Positions 31,728 through 40,051 of a stretch of 64,000 nt of DNA are shown here, in pieces; the first letter of the stretch is position 1, and each line of letters starts with the position of its first letter. The stretch is taken from the NCBI GenBank assembly GCA_016790075.1, contig JAEUPP010000079.1, forward strand, positions 62,001 through 126,000. The letters are read 5' to 3'. Source of the stretch: Rhodanobacteraceae bacterium. Lineage in GTDB: Bacteria; Pseudomonadota; Gammaproteobacteria; Xanthomonadales; Rhodanobacteraceae. The notes beneath the pieces were generated by a model, which saw only the letters and a list, made by a program, of their open reading frames with translations, searched no databases and was not told where the DNA came from. The position numbers and the translations under genes are program-made.

Positions 31728-32642
31728 ATGTTCTTCCGCAATCTGACGCTGTTCCGCTACTCCGAGGCCATGGCCGAATCACTGGCCGAGCTAGACACTG
31801 TGCTCGAGGCGAAACGCCTGCGCCCCTGCGGGCCGCTAGAGCAGTCCACGCGTGGCTTCGTCTCGCCGCATGGCCGCACAGCGGCCGCGCTGACGCACAA
31901 GATCGGGCCGTATACGCTGGTCGCACTGGGTGGCGAGGACAAGTTGCTGCCAGGTTCGGTAGTCAACGAAGAATTGTCCGCGCGCCTGCAGAAGATCAAC
32001 GAAGAGCAGGGCAGACGCGTAGGCGCCAAAGAACGCAAGCGGATGAAGGAAGAGATCCTGACCGACTTCCTGCCTCGCGCGTTCGTTAAGCCCTATCGGA
32101 TGCTGGCCTATCTTGATCTCAAGCACGGCTGGCTGGTTGTTGACACCGCAAGCCGCAAATCCGCCGAAGAAGTTCTGTCGGAGTTGCGTGAAGCCACCGG
32201 CACTTTCCCGGCGACTCCCATGGCTCCCGAGGAGTCACCCCGAACCTTGATGACGGACTGGGTGGTTAGCGGCAACCTGCCGGCCGCTCTGGCTCTGGCG
32301 GACGAGTGTGAGCTGCGTGACCCGGCCGAATCCGGCGCGATCGTGCGCTGCCGCCGCCAGGACCTTGAAACTGACGAGGTGCGCGAGCACCTGAAAACTG
32401 GCAAGCAGGTGTTCCAGCTCGGCCTGACCTTCGATGACCGCATCAGTTTCGTGCTTGGCGAAGACCTCGTCATCCGCAAGCTGCGTTTTCTCGATCAGGT
32501 TCTTGACCAGCTGCAGGAAACCGATTCCGATTCAGCGGCCGCCGAGCTCGACTCGCGCATGGCGTTGATGACGCTGGAGGTCGAACGCCTGCTCGGTAAA
32601 CTCGACGAATGGTTCCGCTTGCCGCGACCTACCGATCGATAA
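31728..32642 (+). CDS. rdgC: Recombination-associated protein RdgC (304 aa)
   Basis: Starts MFFRNLTLFRYSEAMAESLA. Characteristic RdgC segments follow: LEAKRLRPCGPLEQSTRGFV with SPHGR, VVNEELSARLQKINEEQGRR, RKRMKEEILTDFLPRAF, GWLVVDTASRKSAEEVLSEL and TDWVVSGNLPAALALADECE. RdgC forms a ring that encircles dsDNA and limits RecA function. The length (~303) is standard. Single gene. Confidence 0.96.
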   Translation: MFFRNLTLFRYSEAMAESLAELDTVLEAKRLRPCGPLEQSTRGFVSPHGRTAAALTHKIGPYTLVALGGEDKLLPGSVVNEELSARLQKINEEQGRRVGAKERKRMKEEILTDFLPRAFVKPYRMLAYLDLKHGWLVVDTASRKSAEEVLSELREATGTFPATPMAPEESPRTLMTDWVVSGNLPAALALADECELRDPAESGAIVRCRRQDLETDEVREHLKTGKQVFQLGLTFDDRISFVLGEDLVIRKLRFLDQVLDQLQETDSDSAAAELDSRMALMTLEVERLLGKLDEWFRLPRPTDR

Positions 32643-32763
32643 TGCGCAGCGCCGCGGGATCGTAGCGCGGGACTACCGGCTACAACGGAACCGGACTCGA
32701 CAAGGGATTGTCCGTTTGAACCGTGCCCGGTACTCGCGCCGGGGTGACAGGTAAGGAACAGGC

Positions 32764-33525
32764 ATGGCCCCGGACGACAATCACTACCTTGTACTGTCCA
32801 GGCCGAACGGCGAGACGATCAAGGTACTCAAGAAGGCACATCCGCAAGCGCGCCGGCTGCGCCTGACCGTAACTTCAAGCGGTGCGCGCCTGTCGTACCC
32901 GGAAGGCACACATCCGGCTCAGGCGGTTGCGTTCCTGCACCGACATGTTGACTGGCTAGAGCGCAAGCTCGACCAACTGCAACTGGATGCTTCAGGTCCA
33001 CCGCCGCTGTTGCCTGGGGCACCAAGCCAGATCCCGTTGCGCGGTGAAACCATGCAACTGATCTGGCGCGAAGGCGCCTTTCCCGGCATTGCCCAAGACG
33101 GCGACAAGCTGGTCCTGACCTTGCCCCAAATTGGCAACACGCGTGCATTGCCGACGGCGCGAGCGCTGTTGCGCTCGTTTCTCGATGCGCAAATCCGCCG
33201 CGATGTGTCGCGCCTGCTTACCCGCTATACCTCCGAGCTGCAGGCGTCACCGGTGGCTGTTCGTGCGCGGCCATTGAAAAGCCTCTGGGGCAGCCTCGAC
33301 ACGCGTGATTGCATGACGCTGGATCTGGCGCTGGCGCTGGCACCGCCGCCAGCGCTCAAGTATGTGGTCGTGCATGAGCTCTGCCATCTGAAGATCCGCA
33401 ATCATTCACCACGTTACTGGAACCTCGTCGCGAGCTTCTATCCGGACTGGAAAGTCCAACGCGACTGGCTGCGTGAAAAGGGCCATGCCCTCAAGGCCGA
33501 GTTGTCGCGACTGATCGGCTCTTAG
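32764..33525 (+). CDS. YgjP-type (DUF45, M48-like) metallopeptidase family protein (253 aa)
   Basis: The zinc motif YVVVHELCHLKIRNHSPRYW (H-E-x-x-H, residues ~200-206) with an additional downstream His is the DUF45/YgjP hallmark, and RPLKSLWGSLDTRDCMTL upstream matches the W-G-S motif of the family. The N-terminal half (KKAHPQARRLRLTVTSSGAR, FLHRHVDWLERKLDQL) is also typical. Members are often next to SprT/RdgC-like genes. The proteolytic role is inferred. The 3' end overlaps the convergent hydrolase gene by 4 bp. Confidence 0.9.
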   Translation: MAPDDNHYLVLSRPNGETIKVLKKAHPQARRLRLTVTSSGARLSYPEGTHPAQAVAFLHRHVDWLERKLDQLQLDASGPPPLLPGAPSQIPLRGETMQLIWREGAFPGIAQDGDKLVLTLPQIGNTRALPTARALLRSFLDAQIRRDVSRLLTRYTSELQASPVAVRARPLKSLWGSLDTRDCMTLDLALALAPPPALKYVVVHELCHLKIRNHSPRYWNLVASFYPDWKVQRDWLREKGHALKAELSRLIGS

Positions 33526-34400
33526 GCAGGATCACGAGCGGCAGAGCAGCTTTTCTGCAGGAACGCATGGAACACGGCTGATACGGCTGGGGCGTGCTCC
33601 ATATGTAGATGGTGGTTGCCGGGCAGGCGGTGCGTTTCAACCCAGGGCACGCAAGAGGCGCGTGCTTGCATTGTTGCCATTGGCAGGTACGGCGGTGATG
33701 GCTCGGCAAAGACTACGCAGGTCGGCGCAACAATGCCGCGCAGAATGTTCTGGATCTGCGTTTCGGTATAGCGCAACGGGGATGCCAGGGTCAGGCGCGC
33801 GTCACTCGACCAGGACCAACCACCTGGCACGGCAGCAAGCCCCCTTTCGACTAGTGCCGTCGCCGCAGCCTCGCTGAGATCGTTGGCCTGCATGCGCGCG
33901 CGCACCGCAATAGCCGGATCGGCGAATACGCGCAAGGGCTTGGCGCCAAACTCGGCACGCTGATCCAAACCACGGCGCAGCTGTTCCAGTGCCTGTTCCG
34001 GTGCTGCGGTCAACGGTCCCAGTGACTCGATCAACAGCAGGCGCTCGACTGAATCGGGTCGGGCCGCCGCGTACATGCTTGCAATCGCACCACCCAGCGA
34101 ATGTCCTAGCAACGTGAATCGAGCCCAGCCCAGCGCGGTCACCGTCGCCTGAATATCGGCGAGGTATTCGACATAGTGATACCAGGCACCGGCTGGCCGG
34201 TGTGCGGAACGCCCATGTCCCGGCAAATCGATGGCAACGATATGAAAGCGCGAAGCCAGTAGCGGCGCGAGCGCTGCGAACGAGGCCGCATTGTCAAGCC
34301 AGCCATGCACGGCAAGCAGCGGCGGCAGCGCCGCATCGCCCCAGGCCTGAGCGGCCAAGGTAAGGTGTGGCAGTTCAATTGCAAACTCACGCGGCGACAT
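33522..34400 (-). CDS. Alpha/beta-hydrolase fold protein (292 aa)
   Basis: Starts MSPREFAIELPHLTLAAQAW at ATG 34398-34400. The fold has the oxyanion segment LLAVHGWLDNAASF, VAIDLPGHGRSAHRPAG, the nucleophile elbow LLGHSLGGAIASMYA (G-x-S-x-G) and the C-terminal His in HRLPGNHHLHMEH. It most resembles esterase- or lipase-like hydrolases annotated generically. Its start overlaps the 3' end of hemH by 14 bp on the same strand, so the two are cotranscribed. The substrate is unknown. Confidence 0.9.
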   Translation of the reverse strand: MSPREFAIELPHLTLAAQAWGDAALPPLLAVHGWLDNAASFAALAPLLASRFHIVAIDLPGHGRSAHRPAGAWYHYVEYLADIQATVTALGWARFTLLGHSLGGAIASMYAAARPDSVERLLLIESLGPLTAAPEQALEQLRRGLDQRAEFGAKPLRVFADPAIAVRARMQANDLSEAAATALVERGLAAVPGGWSWSSDARLTLASPLRYTETQIQNILRGIVAPTCVVFAEPSPPYLPMATMQARASCVPWVETHRLPGNHHLHMEHAPAVSAVFHAFLQKSCSAARDPA

Positions 34401-35463
34401 GGGACACCGGTGCTTGTGCATCACTTGAACGAACCCAGCCTTGAAGGTGCTGGGCGACCAGCGCGGCGAGCGCGGTGACCTGGTCCTCGGCGTCGTTGAG
34501 CGCCGGAATGTACTCGTAGCGCTCGCCGCCTGCATGCAGGAACCGCTCCCGGTTTTCCAGCGCAATCTCTTCAAGCGTCTCCAGGCAGTCGACCGCAAAA
34601 CCTGGGCACAGCACCTGGATAGAACGCACGCCTGCTCGCGCGAGCTCTTCCAGCGTCAGATCGGTATACGGCCTGAGCCATTCTTCGCGGCCCACGCGCG
34701 ACTGGAAACTGACGATGAGCGTATCCGCCGCTAGCCCAAGGCGCGCGGCGAGTCGCGCAGCTGTCGCCCTGCACTGCGTGGCATAGGGATCGCCCGCCTC
34801 GACGTAACGCTTGGGAATGCCGTGGAATGAGAGCAGCAGACGCTCAGCAGGTCCATGCGCGGCCCAATGACGTTCGACGCTGCGCGCCAGCGCTTCGATA
34901 TGGGCGTTCTGGTCGTGGTAATCGCCAACGGTGCGCAACTCGGGCGGCCAACGCAGCGACTGGATCGTGAGAGCCAGCGCGTCGAATACGGCACCGGTAG
35001 ATGTCGCCGAATACTGTGGGTACAGGGGCAGCACAAGAACGCGGCGAATGCCACGGTCGACCAGTTGCCGAATCACCTCTGGCAACGCCGGTTCACCGTA
35101 GGTCATGGCCAGACGCACACAGACGGAGCCCTCGCAGTGCGCCTGCAGATGCAGGTCCAGCGCTCGTGCCAATGCCTGGCTCTGCACCAGAAGCGGCGAA
35201 CCGGCATCAGTCCAGATGCGCGCATAGGCGCGCGCGGACCGCGCCGGGCGCAGGCGCAGAATGACGCCGTGCAGGATCAGCCACCACAACCAGCGGGGCT
35301 GTTCAACCACCCGCGGGTCCGCCAGAAATTGGCCGAGATAGCGTCTTACGGCGGACGCCGTCGGCGCCGCCGGCGTACCAAGATTGACGAGCACAACGGC
35401 AATGTCGCCGCGGCCGGATTCTGCGCCAGCGGGCGCCGCATAGTACCGCTTGGTTCCGAGCAT
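34387..35463 (-). CDS. hemH: Ferrochelatase (358 aa)
   Basis: Inserts Fe2+ into protoporphyrin IX. Motifs: IAVVLVNLGTPAAPTASAVR at residues ~21-40, RYLGQFLADPRVVEQPRW, VLVLPLYPQYSATSTGAVFD, LLLSFHGIPKRYVEAGDPY (catalytic His), and IQVLCPGFAVDCLETLEEI with its invariant Glu. The length is normal. ATG 35461-35463 (MLGTKRYYAAPAG) is the start; the frame is open upstream to 35775 without homology. Cotranscribed with the hydrolase at 33522. Confidence 0.95.
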   Translation of the reverse strand: MLGTKRYYAAPAGAESGRGDIAVVLVNLGTPAAPTASAVRRYLGQFLADPRVVEQPRWLWWLILHGVILRLRPARSARAYARIWTDAGSPLLVQSQALARALDLHLQAHCEGSVCVRLAMTYGEPALPEVIRQLVDRGIRRVLVLPLYPQYSATSTGAVFDALALTIQSLRWPPELRTVGDYHDQNAHIEALARSVERHWAAHGPAERLLLSFHGIPKRYVEAGDPYATQCRATAARLAARLGLAADTLIVSFQSRVGREEWLRPYTDLTLEELARAGVRSIQVLCPGFAVDCLETLEEIALENRERFLHAGGERYEYIPALNDAEDQVTALAALVAQHLQGWVRSSDAQAPVSHVAA

Positions 35464-35616
35464 GGTACCCCAGCTGAGTGGATATTCTGCCGGCCAGACC
35501 GGCGGTGTCGTTGTTGCTGCCTTGTGGGCGCCTTGGAAGGTGCTAGACTGGTCATGCCGTGTCAGCGCCCGACACGGCCGACGATTACCAGAAACGATAA
35601 CAAAAGACGGTGGACA

Positions 35617-36555
35617 ATGAGCCTGCGCGCACGCCCTGCCGCTGCGGCACTGCTTGCCCTGCTGACCGCCTCGGCTGTCACTGCGGAGCCGTTCGCCCTT
35701 GCTCCGGCCTACGATCAGATTTATCGCGTTGATCTGGCTACGCGCACAGCTACGCTCGTCGGCGCCACCGGCCAATTTGCCGGCCAGCCCATCGTTCTCA
35801 AGGGCATGGCCTATGCGCCTAGCGGTTCACTGCTGGCTTCGTCAGATAATACGAAGTCTCTGTTTCGCCTTGATTTTCTGAACTCCAAGCCGAGTTTCGT
35901 CGGTAGTTTGGGGCTTGCCGGCCAAGGTGATCCAGCGCGATTCGATGCGCTGGATCTGTCTTATGCCGTGACCTGCGACGGATCTGCCTGGCTCGCATCC
36001 GGCGTGACGCGCAAGCTATGGAAGGTTGACACCAATACCGGGGCCACGAGTTATGTCGGCACCACCGGCGCCCGCATCACCGGTCTGGCCGCGCGCGGCC
36101 GCGATCTGTACGGCACCGGGGATTACGAAAATCCTTCGCTTTTCCGTATCAATACGAGTACCGGCAGCGCGACCGCGATAGGGTCGTTCAATGTTTCGAG
36201 CTCAAAGATCAGCTCGGTCTGGCCAGCGTTTGACAGCAGCGGTCAGCTCTGGGCTGCAGTCAGCTACATTCCGCCGCCGCCGCCCGCCGCCAACGCGTTT
36301 CCACCCGACTGGAGTGATCTTGCGCGACTTGATCCGGCCAGCGGTGCAATGACTTTGCTTGGGCCGATTACCGGCCCTGAAGACCTGCGCAGCGTGCCGC
36401 TGTTCGGGTTCGCCATTGCCCCGCAGGCGCCCTGCCCGACGGGCGTTGTCGCGACGCCGCAACCAGTTCCTGCGGGTTCACCGACAGGCTATGCCCTGCT
36501 CGCCGGCCTTGTTGCGCTGCTCGCGTCGTTCGGCTTGCGCCGCAGGTCACGTTAA
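35617..36555 (+). CDS. Secreted beta-propeller-like protein with C-terminal membrane anchor (312 aa)
   Basis: Sec signal peptide MSLRARPAAAALLALLTASA (cut near VTA-EPF). The body is built of repeats typical of propeller-like proteins: YRVDLATRTATLVGATGQFA, FRLDFLNSKPSFVGSLGL, WKVDTNTGATSYVGTTGARI, FRINTSTGSATAIGSF and ARLDPASGAMTLLGPITGP. The C-terminus is VPAGSPTGYALLAGLVALLA, a hydrophobic span and an Arg tail (FGLRRRSR), like PEP-CTERM/IPTL-type sorting signals but without the canonical motif. Probably a cell-surface protein of unknown ligand. Confidence 0.85.
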   Translation: MSLRARPAAAALLALLTASAVTAEPFALAPAYDQIYRVDLATRTATLVGATGQFAGQPIVLKGMAYAPSGSLLASSDNTKSLFRLDFLNSKPSFVGSLGLAGQGDPARFDALDLSYAVTCDGSAWLASGVTRKLWKVDTNTGATSYVGTTGARITGLAARGRDLYGTGDYENPSLFRINTSTGSATAIGSFNVSSSKISSVWPAFDSSGQLWAAVSYIPPPPPAANAFPPDWSDLARLDPASGAMTLLGPITGPEDLRSVPLFGFAIAPQAPCPTGVVATPQPVPAGSPTGYALLAGLVALLASFGLRRRSR

Positions 36556-36665
36556 GCGTCGATTCCCGCAAGAGCAGACACCATGCCGGCGCGTCGCCCC
36601 TTGGGCGACGGCGTGTCCTAAGCCTACTCTGGCGTTGCCCTCACCCCAGCCGAGCCGAGGTTTTC

Positions 36666-37358
36666 GTGAGCCACCTGTTATTGCGCGCCTTGATAACCCT
36701 CAGCTGTCTTCTGCTCGCCGCTGGCGCAACAGCCGGTGAGAGCGAGGCCAAGCGCGCGCGCGAAGCAGCGCGCGTTCTCGACGAAATCATGCAGGCGCCA
36801 GACCGGCGCATTCCAACCAACCTGCTGCGCGAAGCGCATGCAATTGCCGTGATTCCGGACGTCATCAAAGCCGGACTCGTCGTCGGCGGCCGCCGTGGCC
36901 ACGGCCTTATCGCGATCAAGAGCTCGGACGGTACTTGGTCGAACCCGAGCTTTGTCACAATGACCGGCGGCAGTGTTGGTTTTCAGGCGGGTGTGCAGTC
37001 GGCCGATATCGTCCTCGTGTTCCGCAGCCAGCGCGGCGTCGATTCGATTGTCCATGGCAAGTTCACGCTCGGCGCCGACGCGTCCGCTGCCGCCGGACCT
37101 GTCGGACGTTCGGCACAGGCATCGACGGACGCTCAGCTCAAGGCAGAAATCTATTCGTATTCACGCGCACGCGGCCTGTTTGCCGGGGTCGCGCTCGATG
37201 GTTCCGTACTGGCGATCAATCACGAGGCCAATCAGGCCGTATTCGGCGACGGCGTTACGCCGCGGCGTATTTTTGAAGGGGGTGTCGGTCATGTGCCGGA
37301 AGTCGTGGTCGATTTCCGCGATCGCCTTGAGGAGTACACTGCGCAATCGGCCGAGTGA
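36666..37358 (+). CDS. SYLF/Ysc84-domain protein, exported (230 aa)
   Basis: It starts at GTG 36666 with a signal peptide (MSHLLLRALITLSCLLLAAG, cut near ATA-GES). The SYLF (Ysc84, YSC84-like) domain covers most of the rest: LREAHAIAVIPDVIKAGLVV, GGRRGHGLIAIKSSDGTW, SVGFQAGVQSADIVLVFRSQ and SRARGLFAGVALDGSVLAIN. SYLF domains bind phospholipids; bacterial exported members are of unclear function. The tat genes begin 90 bp downstream. Confidence 0.9.
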   Translation: MSHLLLRALITLSCLLLAAGATAGESEAKRAREAARVLDEIMQAPDRRIPTNLLREAHAIAVIPDVIKAGLVVGGRRGHGLIAIKSSDGTWSNPSFVTMTGGSVGFQAGVQSADIVLVFRSQRGVDSIVHGKFTLGADASAAAGPVGRSAQASTDAQLKAEIYSYSRARGLFAGVALDGSVLAINHEANQAVFGDGVTPRRIFEGGVGHVPEVVVDFRDRLEEYTAQSAE

Positions 37359-37448
37359 ACCACCTAGTCATGACCTCATCGCGGAGCACGGCTACACTGT
37401 CGGGCTGCACCGATCCCGGTGTCGTGGCTCAAATGCAGGAGTGAGGCA

Positions 37449-37670
37449 ATGGGCAGCTTTAGCCTTTGGCATTGGATAATAGTTTTTTTCATCGTCGTGC
37501 TGGTGTTCGGCACCAAGCGCCTGCGCAACATGGGTGGCGATCTCGGTAGCGCGATGCGCGATTTCAAGAAGGGCCTGCAGGGCGATGACGACGCCCCCAA
37601 GCTAAAGGCGGATCCGGCGCCCGAGACCGAAAAGGCCAGTACCGAAGCCAAGCGCGAAAAAGCGGAATAA
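37449..37670 (+). CDS. tatA: Sec-independent translocase subunit TatA (73 aa)
   Basis: [20 protein letters not shown] is the membrane anchor, then [20 protein letters not shown] is the amphipathic helix with the F-G hinge, and the tail is acidic and basic (SMEAK-type repeats end in KREKAE). Part of the tatABC operon for exporting folded proteins. ATG 37449. The gap to tatB is 9 bp. Confidence 0.96.
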   Translation: MGSFSLWHWIIVFFIVVLVFGTKRLRNMGGDLGSAMRDFKKGLQGDDDAPKLKADPAPETEKASTEAKREKAE

Positions 37671-37679
37671 GCCGCGCCA

Positions 37680-37997
37680 ATGTTTGATATCGGCTTTAGC
37701 GAATTCGTGCTGATCGGCGTTGTTGCACTGATCGTTCTCGGTCCGGAGCGCCTGCCTGGCGCTGCGCGCACTGTCGGGGCACTGCTGAGGCGCGCGCGTA
37801 GTAGCTGGGCCAACGTACGCAACGAAGTCGAGCGTGAGCTTGCCGCGGAAGAACTCAAGCGAAGCATGCACGAAACGGTTTCAGCAGTTGATCCGCGTGA
37901 AGAGCTGCACCAAGCCGCCGAGCAATTTCGCGAAACCACCGAACAAGTCCGTGCAGGGACGGAAGACCTAGGCAGGAAGCCTGATGAGCGCGGCTGA
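37680..37997 (+). CDS. tatB: Sec-independent translocase subunit TatB (105 aa)
   Basis: MFDIGFSEFVLIGVVALIVL is the TatB N-terminal span (with the conserved Glu8), then GPERLPGAARTVGALLRRAR, the amphipathic helix with the G-P hinge, and a coiled, charged tail. It forms the TatBC receptor for twin-arginine signal peptides. Overlaps tatC by 14 bp. Confidence 0.95.
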   Translation: MFDIGFSEFVLIGVVALIVLGPERLPGAARTVGALLRRARSSWANVRNEVERELAAEELKRSMHETVSAVDPREELHQAAEQFRETTEQVRAGTEDLGRKPDERG

Positions 37998-38745
37998 ACA
38001 GGAACCCGGCGAAGAAGCTTCGTTCTTTTCCCACCTGATCGAGCTGCGTCAACGGCTGCTCAAGGCCGTGCTCGCGGTCGGCGTGGTACTACTGTGCCTG
38101 CTGCCATTTGCGAACAAGCTCTATGCATGGCTTGCGGAACCGTTGCTGCGCAACCTGCCGGCCGGTGGAAAGCTGGTTGCGATCGAGGTCGCGTCACCGT
38201 TCTTCACCCCGTTGAAGCTCGCATTCTGCACGGCTCTGGTGATCGCCATGCCGGTAGTGCTGTACCAGCTCTGGGCATTCGTCGCACCGGGGTTGTACCG
38301 GCACGAAAAGCGCCTCGGCCTGCCGCTACTGGTCTCCAGCGTCGGGTTGTTCTACCTGGGCGGGGCGTTCGCCTACTTTCTCGTGCTGCCGATGGTGTTC
38401 TCGTTTCTGGCCAAAATCACGCCAGAAGGCGTGGCGATGATGACGGACATCGGCAAATATCTCGACTTCGTTCTGGTCATCTTTTTCGCGTTCGGCCTTT
38501 GTTTCGAGGTTCCGGTTGCCGTAGTTATCCTCGTTGCACTCGGCTGGGTAACGCCCGCGCAGCTCACCGAAAGCCGCGGCTACGTCATCGTCGGTGCCTT
38601 CGTTGTTGCGGCCATTCTCACGCCTCCCGACGTGGTGTCCCAGGTCATGCTCGCCATCCCCATGTGCTTGTTGTACGAGGTCGGCATTATCGCCGCGAGG
38701 GCTGTTGTGAGCCGGCCCGCCGCTTCCGGTGGCACGGATACCTGA
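37984..38745 (+). CDS. tatC: Sec-independent translocase subunit TatC (253 aa)
   Basis: Starts MSAAEQEPGEEASFFSHLIE. FSHLIELRQRLLKAVLAVG has the conserved H-L-x-E-L-R signature that reads the Tat signal. Six spans are visible (e.g. LAVGVVLLCLLPFANKL, ALVIAMPVVLYQLWAFVAPG, GLFYLGGAFAYFLVLP, FVLVIFFAFGLCFEVPVAVV, YVIVGAFVVAAILTPPDVVS and AIPMCLLYEVGIIAAR). It closes the tatABC operon. No clear terminator follows. Confidence 0.97.
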   Translation: MSAAEQEPGEEASFFSHLIELRQRLLKAVLAVGVVLLCLLPFANKLYAWLAEPLLRNLPAGGKLVAIEVASPFFTPLKLAFCTALVIAMPVVLYQLWAFVAPGLYRHEKRLGLPLLVSSVGLFYLGGAFAYFLVLPMVFSFLAKITPEGVAMMTDIGKYLDFVLVIFFAFGLCFEVPVAVVILVALGWVTPAQLTESRGYVIVGAFVVAAILTPPDVVSQVMLAIPMCLLYEVGIIAARAVVSRPAASGGTDT

Positions 38746-38911
38746 ATTCGGCATTCCGGCAACGCAATTCCGGGGGGCAAAGGCTCACGCTTCGTCGAGA
38801 TTTACAATTCGTTACAAGTGATGCGGCCCTGTAACCTACTTTTCATCGATCTGCCACGTATACTATTCCCGCAATTCACGTAGCAGCACTTCTCAACTCA
38901 GGGTGAAGATC

Positions 38912-39130
38912 ATGAAAAAGTCCGCCGCAGCAGCCGCTGTTGACGAAGATACACGCGACGCCAGCCTGCGCGTCTCCAAGCGTATGCGTGACAGCCTCAA
39001 AGCGGCAGCCGCCGTGATGGGTCGCCCGCTTTACGATGTGACCAATGAAGCCATCAATGACTATCTGGGTGGCCTCAAATTGCCGGACCCGCTGGCAAGC
39101 CTGCGCAAAGGTGGCAAGGCCCGCAAGTAA
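38912..39130 (+). CDS. Small ribbon-helix-helix-like protein (72 aa)
   Basis: ATG 38912 (GTG 38903 is an alternative) is preceded by GGGTGAAG. After a charged N-terminus (MKKSAAAAAVDEDTR), the stretch SLRVSKRMRDSLKAAAAVMG with RPLYDVTNEAINDYLGGL after it resembles an RHH (Arc/CopG-type) strand-helix-helix, suggesting DNA binding. It is monocistronic, with its own terminator at 39177. The family is not certain. Confidence 0.72.
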   Translation: MKKSAAAAAVDEDTRDASLRVSKRMRDSLKAAAAVMGRPLYDVTNEAINDYLGGLKLPDPLASLRKGGKARK

Positions 39131-39176
39131 GCGGTTCTGCATTTTTGCAGTTTGCCATTTGCCTGCGATGTTCCAG

Positions 39177-39206
39177 ACGCCGCGCACAGCGCGGCGTTTG
39201 TGTTTT
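39177..39206 (+). terminator. Rho-independent terminator
   Basis: Stem ACGCCGCGC / GCGCGGCGT around the loop ACA, followed by TTGTGTTTT. It lies 47 bp downstream of the RHH-like gene. Confidence 0.85.
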
Positions 39207-39322
39207 GAAAGTTCAATAATCCGCTGCGTAAATTGTGATGAATTTGGGCATTTGCGCAGCGCAATGCTCGACCAAAGTCGACTATTCAGGCTTTCAATTC
39301 GATGGTTTTTTGCTTGCTGCGA

Positions 39323-40051
39323 TCACAGCCGCGCTGTGCGCGCGAGTTCGACGAAGCGCCGCAACAGGCGCCGAGCCTGTGGTGCAGGGCCGCATTCACG
39401 CAACAGCGCTAACGGGTCGATGCCCTCCGCAGCCAGCCGTTCGCGGCGGCCGCCAATGTAGCCTGCCATGATGCCGGCACTGAATTCGGGATGAAACTGA
39501 AGCCCCCAGGCCCGCGCACCAAAGCGCAGGGCCTGATGCGGATCGAGCGGTGACATGGCGAGCACCTGTGCGCCAGCCGGTAGCGTAACCACCGACTGCT
39601 GATGCGTGGTCTGCGCGCGAAATCTGCCTTCAATCCGCGCGAACAGCGGATCGTCAGCAGCACCCGGCGTTGTTGTAAGCACCCGGGTTCCAATCTGCCG
39701 GCCCCGCGGATTCCAATCAACGCCGCCGCCCAACCCGTGCGCGAGCAGTTGATGGCCATAACAGACGCCGAGCACGGGCACCGTGTTGTTCCGCACAGCA
39801 GCGGCGAGCCATGCGGCGCAGCGTTCACTCCAGTCCGCGCGTTCCGTCACCATGCTCGCAGAACCGGTCACGAGTACCGCTGCAAAACGCTGCGCCGAAG
39901 GCAGCATCTCACCCTGATCGACGCGTACGACTTCAACCTCGTGCCGCGGCAGTCCACCGCAGCGCATGAACCATTCGGCGAAATCGCCCCGCCGCGCCGC
40001 TAGTTCGCGCAGGGTAGAACCGGTCTGCAGTACGAGTACGTGTGACGTCAT
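39323..40051 (-). CDS. Class I glutamine amidotransferase-like protein (242 aa)
   Basis: Triad glutaminase fold: VPVLGVCYGHQLLAHGLGG (Cys nucleophile, residues ~97), WGLQFHPEFSAGIMAGYIG (His-Glu). It begins [20 protein letters not shown]. It resembles stand-alone GMP-synthase-like or YfeJ-type amidotransferases that act on unknown metabolites; no synthetase domain is present. The start ATG overlaps the stop of the upstream ATPase gene (TGATG type), so they are probably cotranscribed. Confidence 0.88.
   Translation of the reverse strand: MTSHVLVLQTGSTLRELAARRGDFAEWFMRCGGLPRHEVEVVRVDQGEMLPSAQRFAAVLVTGSASMVTERADWSERCAAWLAAAVRNNTVPVLGVCYGHQLLAHGLGGGVDWNPRGRQIGTRVLTTTPGAADDPLFARIEGRFRAQTTHQQSVVTLPAGAQVLAMSPLDPHQALRFGARAWGLQFHPEFSAGIMAGYIGGRRERLAAEGIDPLALLRECGPAPQARRLLRRFVELARTARL

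Noticed and set aside
34855..35616. Upstream extension of the propeller-like protein gene to 34855
   Set aside because: It overlaps hemH on the other strand, and the signal peptide begins at ATG 35617.
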